A DNA stretch of 64,000 bases from Candidatus Gallacutalibacter stercoravium (GCA_018716975.1 DVJE01000044.1:61279-125278), one strand, 5' to 3'. Counted from the stretch's first letter, positions 7,079 through 16,990 are shown. Numbers and translations: made by a program. The notes: generated from the sequence alone by a model not told the origin.

Positions 7079-9104
7079 GCTGGCCTTCAAAAACGTGACA
7101 AAAAGTCTGAAGGACTATTTGGTGTATTTTCTCACCCTGACCTTCGGCGTATGCGTGTTTTATGTGTTTAACTCCATCGAGGCCCAGCAGGCCATGCTGG
7201 ATTTGAGCCAATCCCAACATGTAATGATTGAAATGCTGCTGATCCTGGTGGATGTGCTTTCGGTGTTCGTTTCTTTTGTATTGGCGTTTCTTATTTTGTA
7301 TGCCAACACTTTTATGATCAAACGGCGCAAAAAGGAGCTGGGCATCTATTTGCTGCTGGGCATGAAGAAAAGCCGGATTTCAGCCATACTGCTGGCAGAA
7401 ACCGCTATCATCGCCTTGATTTCGTTGGGCGTGGGGTTGCTGCTGGGCGTGTTTGCCTCGCAGGGCATGGCGGTGCTTACTGCCCACATGTTTGATGTGC
7501 AGATAAGCCAGTTCCGCTTTATCTATTCGCCCTCGGCCTGCGGCAAAACGTTGCTTTATTTCGGCATCATCTTTGTGTTGGTGATGGTGTTCAATTCCAT
7601 CAACGTATCTCGTTGCCGGTTAATTGATTTGCTCACTGCCGCAAAAAAGAACCAAGAGCTAAAAGTGAAAAAACTGTGGCTTTCGGTGGTGCTGTTTGTA
7701 ATTTCGGTGGCCTGCCTGGGCGCGGCCTATTACATGATCTGCACCAACGGCATGAGTGAGCTGGATGGGTATTTCTACGGCAGCATTATTTTAGGATCCA
7801 TCGGCACGCTGCTGTTTTTCCTGTCGCTTTCGGGCTTTTTGCTGCGGGTGGTAAAAAGCTGTAAACGGCTGTATTTAAAAAACCTTAATATGTTTGTGCT
7901 GCGGCAGATCAACAGCAAAATCAATTCCACTTATGTTTCGATGACCGTTATCTGCATATTGTTGTTGCTGGCCATCGGCGCGCTGGGCCTTACCTCGGGT
8001 ATGAGCGATTACATGAAAAAAATGACCAATGATGTGGACGCAACCACTCCCTACGACTTGACCGTGGAAAACGAGAGCCTGGAAGACGCCCAATTTAATA
8101 TTGAGCAGTATTTGCAGCAAAGTATGGGGCTGGATACCGAAGCGCTTTTTGCCCAGCGGCACACCGCTGTGCTGCGCGATTCTGGTTTGCAGGGCGCGCA
8201 AATCTTTCAGGGCTTTTACGGTGAAGAACCGGCTTCTAGCTATGCTATGTACAATGAGCTTATGGTGCCCTGCATGTCGTTAAGCGACTATAACGCTTTG
8301 CTAAATTTGTTGGGGAAAGAGCCTCTCGCCCTGCCGGAGGGCACCTTCGCCCTGTTCTCCAACCTAGAAATCACCCATAATATGGCGGCCCAGTTTGCGG
8401 CCTCGGGCAAAGCGTTAACGGTAAATGGGCAAACCTTGCAGCCTGCCTTTTCTCAGCTGCTGCCGACCACGGTGGGCAACAGCACTTACCCTGCGCTGTT
8501 GGTGCTGCCAGACAGCGTAGCGCTGAGCATGGAGCCTTCGGGCAGCATTTATGCGGTTACATATCGGGGCGATAAAAACCAGGTGGAGGAGGTTGTGCTG
8601 GATAAACTGCTAAACGGCGACGCTTATTCCGGCATGGTAGAAAGCGACGGGCCATATCTAACGGCGATGACGCGCCTTACATTTGTGCAGATGAGCATGG
8701 GATACCAAGCCATGATTTTGTTTATCGGCATTTATCTGGGTATTGTGTTCCTTATCGCTGGCGCCGCTGTGTTGGCGTTGCAACAGCTTTCAGAAGCAGC
8801 AGACAACGCCACCCGCTACCAGCTGCTGCGTAAGCTGGGGGTGGAGCAAAAGATGCTGGGCCGGGCCATCGTTTCCCAAGTGAGCATTTATTTCTTTATT
8901 CCGCTGGGGCTGGCCATTATTCATTCCATTGTGGGCATTTATGCCATCGGCAAAACGATGATGCTTTACACCGGCGGCATTTCGATAAACAGCATTTTGA
9001 TCACCGCAGCCATTGTGCTGCTGGTATACGGCGGCTATTTTCTGGCCACCTGCGCAGGCTGCAAGAGCATTGCCCGCGGGCGTATTGTGGAAGATCCCAA
9101 CTGA
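7068..9104 (+). CDS. bceB: FtsX-like ABC transporter permease, BceB type
   Basis: The 678-residue protein has about ten membrane helices. It starts MFYKLAFKNVTKSLKDYLVYF, a typical BceB N-terminus, and its FtsX region lies in the first half. A large extracytoplasmic loop of about 200 residues (roughly 350-545) separates helices 7 and 8, the part that in BceB-type permeases recognises the peptide antibiotic or its lipid II-cycle target. The start codon overlaps the end of the ATPase gene. Together the two should form a resistance and flux-sensing complex that signals to a BceS-like kinase encoded elsewhere. Confidence 0.85.
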   Translation: MFYKLAFKNVTKSLKDYLVYFLTLTFGVCVFYVFNSIEAQQAMLDLSQSQHVMIEMLLILVDVLSVFVSFVLAFLILYANTFMIKRRKKELGIYLLLGMKKSRISAILLAETAIIALISLGVGLLLGVFASQGMAVLTAHMFDVQISQFRFIYSPSACGKTLLYFGIIFVLVMVFNSINVSRCRLIDLLTAAKKNQELKVKKLWLSVVLFVISVACLGAAYYMICTNGMSELDGYFYGSIILGSIGTLLFFLSLSGFLLRVVKSCKRLYLKNLNMFVLRQINSKINSTYVSMTVICILLLLAIGALGLTSGMSDYMKKMTNDVDATTPYDLTVENESLEDAQFNIEQYLQQSMGLDTEALFAQRHTAVLRDSGLQGAQIFQGFYGEEPASSYAMYNELMVPCMSLSDYNALLNLLGKEPLALPEGTFALFSNLEITHNMAAQFAASGKALTVNGQTLQPAFSQLLPTTVGNSTYPALLVLPDSVALSMEPSGSIYAVTYRGDKNQVEEVVLDKLLNGDAYSGMVESDGPYLTAMTRLTFVQMSMGYQAMILFIGIYLGIVFLIAGAAVLALQQLSEAADNATRYQLLRKLGVEQKMLGRAIVSQVSIYFFIPLGLAIIHSIVGIYAIGKTMMLYTGGISINSILITAAIVLLVYGGYFLATCAGCKSIARGRIVEDPN

Positions 9105-9229
9105 TAAAATGCGGCGGGTTCGTTGCAGCACGCATTTGCTCCCGCCGCCTTACATACATTTCATAGGAACATAGACGAAAAGGAGCCATTTATTTTTTGT
9201 TGCGCTTCCAAAGAAAGGAGCCTAACTAT

Positions 9230-9394
9230 ATGAGAAGAAGAAAAAACCGTTCCGGCAACCCCGCCATTCTGGCGGTGGGCCTGGCCTTTGTGGTTGTGCT
9301 AATTGCGGCAGGCGTAATGGTTAGCCGCGCGGTAGACAACAGTGTGGAAAACACGCTGCAGGCCATGCAGCAAAGTAGCGGCATGGTGCATTAA
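9230..9394 (+). CDS. Small single-helix membrane peptide (54 residues)
   Basis: The peptide has a basic N-terminus (MRRRKNRSG), one hydrophobic helix (about 12-33) and a short polar tail. The ATG is preceded by AAAGGAG at good spacing, which supports translation. It lies 125 bases after the BceB-like permease and before a strong terminator, so it is probably on the same transcript or just behind it. I do not recognise a family. An accessory role to the transporter is only a guess from position. Confidence 0.6.
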   Translation: MRRRKNRSGNPAILAVGLAFVVVLIAAGVMVSRAVDNSVENTLQAMQQSSGMVH

Positions 9395-9429
9395 ATAGCC
9401 CTCCCAATTCCTATTTCTATATCACACAC

Positions 9430-9475
9430 GAAATCCCCCGCCAAGGTCCATTCTTGGCGGGGGATTTCGCTTTTC
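9430..9475. terminator. Strong bidirectional terminator
   Basis: A perfect 16-bp stem (9430-9445 with 9453-9468) with a 7-base loop separates two convergent genes: the small membrane peptide (plus) and the HAD phosphatase (minus). Confidence 0.8.
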
Positions 9476-9509
9476 TATCATTGGTATGTAGGTATGTAAG
9501 CTGTTTGCC

Positions 9510-10205
9510 CTACTGGGCCGGTTCCCACCCGGGTTGCCCTAGCAGCAGGGAACCCAGCGCCTGCACCGAAGAAACCAGGTTTTGGCCTCCGGCGCTACGC
9601 AGCTCTTCTTCGGTGCCGTAACCGTATAGCACGCCGATAAAATCGATGCCGGTTTCCTGGGCGCCGGCGGCGTCAAAATGGGTGTCGCCCACCATCACAA
9701 TGCGATTGCCACAGCGGGCCTGTTCCATGGGCTGGCCGGAGATGGTTTCCACCGCCCAAGGGATCAGCTCCCGTTTCAAGGAGCGGCTGCCGTCTTGATT
9801 GGCCCCCGCTACGGCGCTGAATTTGTCGGCTATGCCAAAGTATTGTAAAATCCGTTGGGCTGCGGGCAAAGGTTTGGTGGTGGCAACGCCCAACCGCACC
9901 CCCGCCGCCAACAAAGCATCCAGCAAAGAAGCAATGCCGCCGTACAGACGATTTTCTTTCCAGCCGATTTCGTCGTAGCGTTTTCGGTAAATGCGAATGC
10001 CCTCGGTGCACTGCTCCTCGTTCATGCCGCACAGCAGCCGGAAATTATCGCGTATAGGCGGGCCGATAAAGCGCCGCAGCACGTCCTCGCTGGGGATGGG
10101 AAGGCCCATCGCACCCAGCGTATAACGGGCGCAATTGCAAATACCCTCGCCGGATTCGGTCAATGTGCCGTCTAAGTCAAACAAAACAATGTCGTATGCC
10201 GCCAT
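9510..10205 (-). CDS. HAD-superfamily phosphatase, phosphoglycolate phosphatase-like
   Basis: The 231-residue protein starts MAAYDIVLFDLDGTLTES, so the nucleophile and acid-base aspartates are D10 and D12 (HAD motif I). Motif II is in GVATTKPLP, and motif IV is VGDTHFDAAGA. A helical cap domain of subclass I sits between motifs I and II, as in Gph/PpaX phosphatases. It should dephosphorylate a small phosphometabolite in the cytoplasm; the substrate is not predictable. The ATG at 10205 follows AAAGGAG; the open frame upstream of it is not protein-like. Confidence 0.82.
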   Translation of the reverse strand: MAAYDIVLFDLDGTLTESGEGICNCARYTLGAMGLPIPSEDVLRRFIGPPIRDNFRLLCGMNEEQCTEGIRIYRKRYDEIGWKENRLYGGIASLLDALLAAGVRLGVATTKPLPAAQRILQYFGIADKFSAVAGANQDGSRSLKRELIPWAVETISGQPMEQARCGNRIVMVGDTHFDAAGAQETGIDFIGVLYGYGTEEELRSAGGQNLVSSVQALGSLLLGQPGWEPAQ

Positions 10206-10407
10206 TGGTATTCTCCTTTCCTTTTCTATATCATATTGGATCACGGCGCAATCTGCAAGCGTCTTTTCTAGCCCGCCGGGACTAGAGGAAGTAGCCCGTA
10301 TCTTTAGGGTGTAAACAAAGCGAATGAGGGGTGGATGGGCATACCGTCGACATACGCCCCTGTTTTTCCCCTTTTTCCTGTGATATAATTTATATGACGG
10401 TTTTGTT

Positions 10408-11358
10408 GTGTCAAACAACAGAGGGAAAAGCATCAGATTTTGGAAAGGCGGCGACATTTTGGACGGCAATTTAAACAGCAACCCCAACAGCAATCTACAA
10501 ACAATATCCCGCCCCACTGCGCGGGCAGGACAAGCATATAATAAACATGTGGAACATGTGGATAGGGTGCTTCGTTCTTCCCCCGTGGCCCATGTGCCCC
10601 GCATTCATACCATGGACGAGTTGCGGGGTTTTGCGGTGGTGTGCATGATCTTTTATCATGCCTTTTACTCTATGGCGTATTTGTTCGCCCTGCCTTTGGG
10701 CGGCGCCCTGCTGCGCTTTTTTATGCCGGCTGAGCCTTGGTTTGCCGGGTTGTTTATTCTTATTTCAGGCATTTCTTGCCAACTGAGCCATTCCAATCTA
10801 GCCCGGGGGTTTAAGCTGCTGGCCGTGGCTTTGGCTCTAACCTGCGTAACCGCCCTGCTGCTGCCGGATGAAATCATCCGGTTCGGTATTTTACATTTTT
10901 TAGCGGTTTGTATGATCCTCTTTGGAGCATTGGCCCCTTTGCTAAAACGTGTTCCCCTGTGGGTGGGGCTTGTTGTTTGCGTGCTTTTCTACATACTTTG
11001 CCGCCCGGTATACCAGGGCTGGCTGGGCCTGCCCGGTTTGTTTGCCGTGCCCACGCCGGAGATTCCATTTGCCTTGCAGTTTTTGTGGCCGGATAGTAGA
11101 TATGCCGGTGTATTATACTCTGCGGATTACTTCCCCCTGCTGCCTTGGCTGTTTATCTTTTTTGCCGGCACATTTGTAGGGCGTTGGGCCAAACAGGGCC
11201 GTTTCCCACGCGTATTTTATAAAAGGCGGGTTCCTTTCTTGTCTTGGATGGGCCGACACGCGCTGGTGCTGTATGTGGTGCACCAGCCGGTGATATACGG
11301 CCTGTTGTGGGTGGTCTGCTCTATATTTGGCATTGGCAGCGTTCCCGCTTTGTTTTGA
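10408..11358 (+). CDS. DUF1624-type multi-pass membrane acyltransferase
   Basis: After a polar N-terminus the protein has HTMDELRGFAVVCMIFYHAF and about seven membrane helices, matching the DUF1624 group related to heparan-alpha-glucosaminide N-acetyltransferase. Such proteins are thought to move acyl groups across the membrane to sugars. The start is unsettled. A GTG at 10408 gives 316 residues, while a TTG at 10459 has a better ribosome-binding site (GGAAAGGCGG). The conserved part begins only at the ATG at 10612. The gene is divergent from the HAD phosphatase. Confidence 0.72.
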   Translation: MSNNRGKSIRFWKGGDILDGNLNSNPNSNLQTISRPTARAGQAYNKHVEHVDRVLRSSPVAHVPRIHTMDELRGFAVVCMIFYHAFYSMAYLFALPLGGALLRFFMPAEPWFAGLFILISGISCQLSHSNLARGFKLLAVALALTCVTALLLPDEIIRFGILHFLAVCMILFGALAPLLKRVPLWVGLVVCVLFYILCRPVYQGWLGLPGLFAVPTPEIPFALQFLWPDSRYAGVLYSADYFPLLPWLFIFFAGTFVGRWAKQGRFPRVFYKRRVPFLSWMGRHALVLYVVHQPVIYGLLWVVCSIFGIGSVPALF

Positions 11359-11491
11359 TTCTCTTTGACAGAACCCTTCCTTTCCGGTACAATGAAAACT
11401 CCAAAGGTAGGCAAAACCGCCGCCCGCTGTAGAAGCTATAGGCGAACAGGCGGAAATACGGCAACAATCAAGAAAGAGAGCGAAAGCAACC

Positions 11492-13717
11492 ATGGATTAT
11501 GCACAGGAACTATGCAAGCAATTTCAACTGCAGGCCTGGCAGGCCGCCAATGTAATAGAACTGCTGGACGCGGGCAACACCATCCCCTTTATCGCCCGCT
11601 ATCGAAAAGAAGCGCACGGCGCGCTGGACGATCAAAAGCTGCGCGAGATAAGCGAACGGCTGGAGTACCTGCGGGGGTTGGACAAGCGCCGGGAAGAGAT
11701 CCGCGCCCTGATTCAAGGGTTGGAAGCCTTGACGCCCGAACTTTCTGCCGCGCTGGATGCGGCCGGCACCCTGGCCGAGTTGGAGGATCTCTACCGCCCC
11801 TACCGCCCCAAGCGCAAAACCCGCGCTTCAGTGGCCCGGGAAAAGGGCTTGGAGCCGTTGGCAGAGGCGGTATTCGCTCAGGATCCCAAGAGCGCGCCGC
11901 CTATGGAGCTGGCGCAGGCCTATGTGAGTGAAGAAAAAGGCGTGGCCGACGCCCAAGAGGCCCTGGCGGGGGCGTTGGATATTATAGCCGAACAGCTGTC
12001 GGACGACGCCTCCATCCGCAAACGCCTGCGTGTGGTATGCGGCGCACACGGGAAACTGACCTGCAAGGCTGCCAAACCGGACGAAGATTCGGTTTATGCC
12101 AATTATTACGATTTCAGCGAACCGGTAAGCAAAATTGCCGGCCACCGGGTGCTGGCCATCGACCGCGGCGAGCGGGAGGGCTTTTTAAAGGTAGGCGTGG
12201 AGCTGGAACGCGAGCGGGGATTGCGCATTGTAACCTCAACGGCGGTGAAGGGGGATTCCCCCTGCGGCCAGGCTGTGCAGCAGGCCGCAGAAGATGCCTA
12301 CGACCGGCTGATTTTCCCCGCCATTGAACGGGAAATCCGCGCTTCTCTCACCGAAACGGCCGATGAGCAGGCCATTAAGGTGTTTGCGGTAAATTTGCGC
12401 CATTTGCTCATGCAGCCGCCGGTAAAAGGGCGGGTAACCCTGGGGTTGGATCCGGGTTACCGCACAGGCTGCAAGGCCGCCGTGGTAGACGCCACCGGCC
12501 GGGTGTTGGATACCGGGGTGATTTACCCCACCCACGGCCAGGCGCAGGTGGAAAAAGCCAAGCAAACCGTGAAGGACTGGATTGCCCGTTATCATGTGCA
12601 GGCCATCGCAATCGGTAACGGCACCGCCTCAAAAGAAACCGAAATCTTTACCGCCGAGGTGCTGGCCGAACTGCGGCAAGAAGCAGGGCAGGAACAAAAA
12701 GAGCCAGACTGCGCCTACATGGTGGTTAGCGAGGCGGGCGCTTCGGTGTACTCCGCCTCTAAACTGGCGGCCCAGGAATTCCCCGATTACGATTTAACTT
12801 TGCGCAGCGCCATTTCCATTGCGCGCAGGCTACAGGATCCCTTGGCCGAGCTGGTTAAGATCGATCCCCAGGCCATCGGCGTGGGCCAGTATCAGCACGA
12901 TATGCCCAAAAAGCAACTGGATGAAGCGCTGGGCGGCGTAGTGGAGGATTGCGTTAATACCGTGGGAGTGGATCTCAACACCGCTTCGGCGGCGCTGCTT
13001 AGCCACGTAGCGGGGGTCAGCGGTGCTGTTTCTAAAAATATTGTGGCCTTCCGAGAGGAAAACGGGCCTTTTACCTCCCGCGCGGCCTTAAAAAAGGTGC
13101 CTAAGCTGGGGCCCAAAGCCTTTGAACAATGCGCGGGCTTTTTACGGGTGGCAGAAAGCGCCAATGTGCTGGATAACACCGCCGTGCACCCCGAATCCTA
13201 CGAGGCGGCGCAAAAGTTGCTTGCCTGCCTAGGCTATACGTTGGAGGAAGTAAAAGACGGACAAAACGGCGCCATATCCAACCTAAAGGAAAAGGCCGAG
13301 ACCTATGGCTTGGAGGCTTTGGCACAGCAGACCGGCGTTGGCGTGCCCACATTGCAGGATATTATCGCCGAGCTGCTGCGTCCCGGTAGGGATCCCCGCG
13401 ACGAGCTGCCCCCGCCGCTGCTGCGCACCGACGTGCTGGATATGAAGGATCTCACCCCCGGTATGGAGCTCACAGGCACCGTGCGCAATGTGATCGACTT
13501 TGGCGCCTTTGTGGATATCGGCGTGCATCAGGATGGGCTGGTGCACATCTCGCAGATCGGCGGGCGCTATATCAAGCACCCCAGCGAGGTGCTAAAGGTG
13601 GGCGATATCGTCAAGGTGTGGGTTCTTTCGGTAGATGTGGCAAAAAAACGCATCGCTTTGACCATGCGGCCCGAGCGGGCGGCTCAGGCTGCGAAAGAGG
13701 CGCAGGCGGCTCAATAG
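11492..13717 (+). CDS. tex: Tex-family RNA-binding transcription accessory protein
   Basis: This 741-residue protein is full length for Tex/YhgF. It has the N-terminal helical region (EARYRKEAHGALDD-like segment near residue 30-50), a YqgF/RuvX-like nuclease fold in the middle (TLGLDPGYRTGCKAAVVD, about 318-335) and helix-hairpin-helix motifs (about 490-560). The C-terminal S1 RNA-binding domain spans about 648-725 (GTVRNVIDFGAFVDIGVHQD). Tex binds nucleic acid and influences transcription and RNA turnover. It is followed by a strong terminator. Confidence 0.93.
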   Translation: MDYAQELCKQFQLQAWQAANVIELLDAGNTIPFIARYRKEAHGALDDQKLREISERLEYLRGLDKRREEIRALIQGLEALTPELSAALDAAGTLAELEDLYRPYRPKRKTRASVAREKGLEPLAEAVFAQDPKSAPPMELAQAYVSEEKGVADAQEALAGALDIIAEQLSDDASIRKRLRVVCGAHGKLTCKAAKPDEDSVYANYYDFSEPVSKIAGHRVLAIDRGEREGFLKVGVELERERGLRIVTSTAVKGDSPCGQAVQQAAEDAYDRLIFPAIEREIRASLTETADEQAIKVFAVNLRHLLMQPPVKGRVTLGLDPGYRTGCKAAVVDATGRVLDTGVIYPTHGQAQVEKAKQTVKDWIARYHVQAIAIGNGTASKETEIFTAEVLAELRQEAGQEQKEPDCAYMVVSEAGASVYSASKLAAQEFPDYDLTLRSAISIARRLQDPLAELVKIDPQAIGVGQYQHDMPKKQLDEALGGVVEDCVNTVGVDLNTASAALLSHVAGVSGAVSKNIVAFREENGPFTSRAALKKVPKLGPKAFEQCAGFLRVAESANVLDNTAVHPESYEAAQKLLACLGYTLEEVKDGQNGAISNLKEKAETYGLEALAQQTGVGVPTLQDIIAELLRPGRDPRDELPPPLLRTDVLDMKDLTPGMELTGTVRNVIDFGAFVDIGVHQDGLVHISQIGGRYIKHPSEVLKVGDIVKVWVLSVDVAKKRIALTMRPERAAQAAKEAQAAQ

Positions 13718-13788
13718 CCGGGCGGCGATAAAAAACAGTAGCTTAGTTTTGCTGCAACCGGTAAAATAGAATAGAGCAGAATGCTAGT

Positions 13789-13817
13789 AAAAAGCCGCGG
13801 TTTTGCCGCGGCTTTTT
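13789..13817 (+). terminator. Terminator after tex
   Basis: A perfect 12-bp stem (13789-13800 with 13806-13817) has a 5-base loop, an A-run on the left and a T-run on the right, so it can act in both directions. Confidence 0.85.
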
Positions 13818-13890
13818 CTATGCGGGCAAGCTATCAATTCTCGCTTTTTTCCCTGCACAAAAAAAGCAAGAATCCGCCGCGCATTTTAGA

Positions 13891-13948
13891 TTGACGGGGC
13901 GCGGGCGCAAGGCTATAATGGGCTCAAAATCCAAAGACCGCCGGTCTT
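13891..13948 (+). promoter_or_regulatory. Promoter and palindromic operator of the sugar-acid operon
   Basis: TTGACG (13891-13896), a 17-base spacer and TATAAT (13914-13919) make a near-consensus sigma-A promoter. Just after the expected start of transcription, 13934-13948 is the perfect palindrome AAGACCGCCGGTCTT (two 7-base arms around one base), placed where a repressor would block transcription. The ribosome-binding site AGGAGGG follows directly. Confidence 0.75.
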
Positions 13949-13966
13949 GACAGGAGGGATTTTCCC

Positions 13967-16060
13967 ATGTCCACAACTCATTACACCATAAACGGCACCA
14001 CACTCACCTTTGCCCGCGATACCGGCGCCCTTACCGCCCTGAGCAACCCTGCCTGCGGGCGGCTGGTGCGCGGCGGCCGGGGGCTTATCGACGTAGCCTG
14101 GCCGGTGAAGCTGCGCTATGAAATTCTGCGGGCCGATCCCTGCGGCAAGCACAAGCCCTGCCCGCCCGAAATTGAGGGGGACGAAAGGGGCGTAACCCTT
14201 ACCTGGCAGGCGCTGCCGATGAATACCGTTATGCCTCAGCTGCCCGAGCTGGAGGGAGGCGTATGGGCACAGGTTCGCATTACCCCTTGGGAGGACGGCA
14301 AATCCCTTTGTTTGAGCTGCCGTGTAGAGAACCGATCGCAAACGCCGGTGCGCCAGGTGCTGTTTCCCGATCTGTCGGGTTTGCTGCCCGTGGCCGGTAC
14401 CGACGGCACTCGCTTCACCGGTCTAAAGGGCTACGCGTTGCCCTTTCGCGAGCTGCGCGACGAAGGGGATATGAAGGATCAGTTTTATGCCAGCAAACCA
14501 TCTCTTTGTGGTAAGTTTTATCCAGCGGGCGGCTATTTTGGCGAGAGCATGCGGGTAGGCCGGTGGTATGATTTTGGGGGGCTTTCAGGCGGCTTCTCCC
14601 TTTATTGCCGCCACTGGGGCTACGGGCCTGATGATGCGAACGACATGGGCCGGCAGGATGTGGCCTGGGTAAAGCTGAATAATTTGGAAAACACGCTGCG
14701 CATTGCCAATGTGCACTATATGACGCTGCAGCAGGGCCAGGTATATGAAAGCCCTTGCTATATCCTCACCCCGCACGCAGGGGGATGGGCCCAGGGGGTA
14801 GGCCCCTATAAGCAATGGGTGGATCAGAACAAGCACCGTGTGGTGCCGCCGCCGAAGCGCATAACAGAGGCCCTGGGTTTTCGCACCATTTGGGCCACCG
14901 AGCAATACCCCGACGATCCCGACGCCGCCATTTGGCCCTATGAGTCCTACCCCTTGGTGGCGCAGGATATGCTGGAACATGGGCTGAACATCCTCAACGT
15001 TTGGGGAATGTGCTCGTGGATCCTGCCTATGGGCGAGCAATCCTTTTTCCAAAACCAGGGGGGCTTTGCAAAGCTCAAAGAGGTGGCCGCTCAGCTTCGG
15101 AGCATGGGGGTGCGCTTGTCGCCGCTGATTTCCGTACTTTCTTTGTGGGAGGAAATGCGCCAGCGCTACGGGTACGAGAAAAACGACGGGTCGTCTTTGG
15201 GCTGGTCGGAAAATTTAAAAGGGGTGCCCAACTTTACCACCCCGTATATGGAGCGCTACTGCTGTGCCTTTTTGCATAACCAAGATAACCCCTTGTGGAT
15301 TCAGGATGTAAAAGACGCTTTTCGTTTTCTGCGGGATCAGCTGGGCGTGCCCGACATCTGTTGGGATCAGTATGTGCTGGATAAACGGGTGCTTTACGAT
15401 ATCATCGATGAATACCGGCGCGAAACCCAGGCCATCGATCCGGATGCGGACTTTTCGGGGGAATCCACCTTTTTCTTTGAAGCGGATATCGATCAGCTGG
15501 ATTACACCTGGGTTTGGATCTACCGCAACGGCGATATGCGGCAAGATACCGCGCCCTACTCCTATGTGGTGGAAACCACTCGGCCCCAGATGAACGTGGA
15601 TTCCAACCCGATTTACGCCAAATATTGCTTTATGGATAACGTTATGATGAACGTGTATCCTTCCAAACCCGATAACATCAACGGTTCGGCCTTCATTCGG
15701 GAGGTGCCCGCCCTGTCGCAAGCGCTTAAGCAGTGCGCCGCGTTGCGCAAAGCGTATCTGCCTTATTTTACCCAGGGCAAAATTCTGGGCGACTGCGTGC
15801 TGAGCCAAGACTGCCCCGGTGCGCGGGTTACCGGCTATGTGCGTGGGGACAAATCGGTGCTGTTTGCCGTGTTGCGGCAGACAGAGGCACAGGTGCATTT
15901 TGACCTATCTCCCTTTCTCTGCGCTGGGGAATATGACGTGGATATACGCGATGCGGACGACAAAACGATTGCACTGTGCCGAACAGAAGACAAGGGCTGC
16001 CTTACGCTTTCGGGCGAAATCGGGGATTTATTTGTGCTGGAGTTTACGCCGCGGCAGTAA
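13967..16060 (+). CDS. Putative glycoside hydrolase, DUF6259-like
   Basis: The 697-residue protein has no signal peptide. The first ~280 residues look beta-rich (galactose-mutarotase-like). The middle (about 290-560) looks like a TIM barrel with WGMCSWILPMG and a run of carboxylates in VPDICWDQYVLDKRVLYD and DFSGESTFFFEADIDQLDY. The C-terminus is a beta-sandwich. This layout resembles the large gut-bacterial DUF6259 group, thought to be glycoside hydrolases. It is the first gene of the sugar-acid operon, so it probably releases the sugar the downstream enzymes degrade. The family assignment is from memory of sequence character and is moderate. Confidence 0.6.
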   Translation: MSTTHYTINGTTLTFARDTGALTALSNPACGRLVRGGRGLIDVAWPVKLRYEILRADPCGKHKPCPPEIEGDERGVTLTWQALPMNTVMPQLPELEGGVWAQVRITPWEDGKSLCLSCRVENRSQTPVRQVLFPDLSGLLPVAGTDGTRFTGLKGYALPFRELRDEGDMKDQFYASKPSLCGKFYPAGGYFGESMRVGRWYDFGGLSGGFSLYCRHWGYGPDDANDMGRQDVAWVKLNNLENTLRIANVHYMTLQQGQVYESPCYILTPHAGGWAQGVGPYKQWVDQNKHRVVPPPKRITEALGFRTIWATEQYPDDPDAAIWPYESYPLVAQDMLEHGLNILNVWGMCSWILPMGEQSFFQNQGGFAKLKEVAAQLRSMGVRLSPLISVLSLWEEMRQRYGYEKNDGSSLGWSENLKGVPNFTTPYMERYCCAFLHNQDNPLWIQDVKDAFRFLRDQLGVPDICWDQYVLDKRVLYDIIDEYRRETQAIDPDADFSGESTFFFEADIDQLDYTWVWIYRNGDMRQDTAPYSYVVETTRPQMNVDSNPIYAKYCFMDNVMMNVYPSKPDNINGSAFIREVPALSQALKQCAALRKAYLPYFTQGKILGDCVLSQDCPGARVTGYVRGDKSVLFAVLRQTEAQVHFDLSPFLCAGEYDVDIRDADDKTIALCRTEDKGCLTLSGEIGDLFVLEFTPRQ

Positions 16061-16141
16061 ACGGGCGCAAAAGCCGTTCGTAATATAGCGCCCCGCTATG
16101 CGGTAAAAGGAAGAAAGACTTGCAAGAAAAGAGGAATTGTT

Positions 16142-16990
16142 ATGCCTGACAACAACGCCGAAAACCAACCCAATCATTTGCAAAAGGCCAATAGCGCCTC
16201 ACAAAAAAAATATGCGCTGGTCACCGGAGGCGGGCGGGGAATAGGCCGTGCCGTGGCGCTGCGCTTGGCCCAAGAGGGCTACCAGGTGGCCATTACCTGC
16301 CGCAGCTCCGTGCAGGGGGCGAAGGATCTGCAAGCGGAGCTGCTCCGCCTGGGCAGCGACACCCAGGTTTATCAAGCGGATTTGTCCGATTTAGATCAGC
16401 TAAACCGGGCTTTTGACCAATATATGGCCCATTATCCCGCGCTGGACGTGCTGGTAAACAATGCGGGGGCCACGATTGAAGGTGGATTTTTACAAACAAC
16501 GCCCGAACAATTTAATGCCTGTGTGGCCACCGATCTGCGCGCCCCCTTCTTCATGGCCCAGCGGGCGGCAAAGTATATGATAGAAAAAGATACGCAGGGG
16601 TTAATTGTTAACATCGCGTCCAACCAAGGCATTAGCACCTTTGAAAACTATCCCGTATACGGCAGCGTTAAGGCGGGGCTTATCAAGCTTAGCAAGCATA
16701 TGGCGCTGGAGCTGGCGCGCTACGGCATCCGGGTGAACACCGTAAGCCCGGGCTACACCAACGTTGGCTGGGGCGGCACCGACCAGCCTGCCAGCCGCAA
16801 GCTGCAAAAAATGATTCCTCTGGGAGGCTTTGGCCGGCCTGAGCAGGTGGCCGGTATCGTGGCGTTTTTAACTACGGCAGATGCCGGCTACATGACAGGG
16901 GCCAACCTGCTGGCCGACGGCGGGCTGGATCTGCCCGTGCGGGCCGATGTGCCTGTGAGCTGGATCCCGGATTCCATTTTGGAGGACTAA
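16142..16990 (+). CDS. SDR-family oxidoreductase (FabG-like)
   Basis: The 282-residue protein has the classical short-chain dehydrogenase pattern: cofactor motif TGGGRGIG (28-35), NNAG near residue 105, a catalytic serine in NIASNQG and the YxxxK pair at Y173/K177. The first 20 residues are a polar extension before the Rossmann fold. In this operon, ahead of a sugar-acid dehydratase, KDG kinase and KDPG aldolase, the likely role is oxidation or reduction of a sugar or sugar acid rather than fatty-acid synthesis. It starts at an ATG without a strong ribosome-binding site. Confidence 0.85.
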   Translation: MPDNNAENQPNHLQKANSASQKKYALVTGGGRGIGRAVALRLAQEGYQVAITCRSSVQGAKDLQAELLRLGSDTQVYQADLSDLDQLNRAFDQYMAHYPALDVLVNNAGATIEGGFLQTTPEQFNACVATDLRAPFFMAQRAAKYMIEKDTQGLIVNIASNQGISTFENYPVYGSVKAGLIKLSKHMALELARYGIRVNTVSPGYTNVGWGGTDQPASRKLQKMIPLGGFGRPEQVAGIVAFLTTADAGYMTGANLLADGGLDLPVRADVPVSWIPDSILED

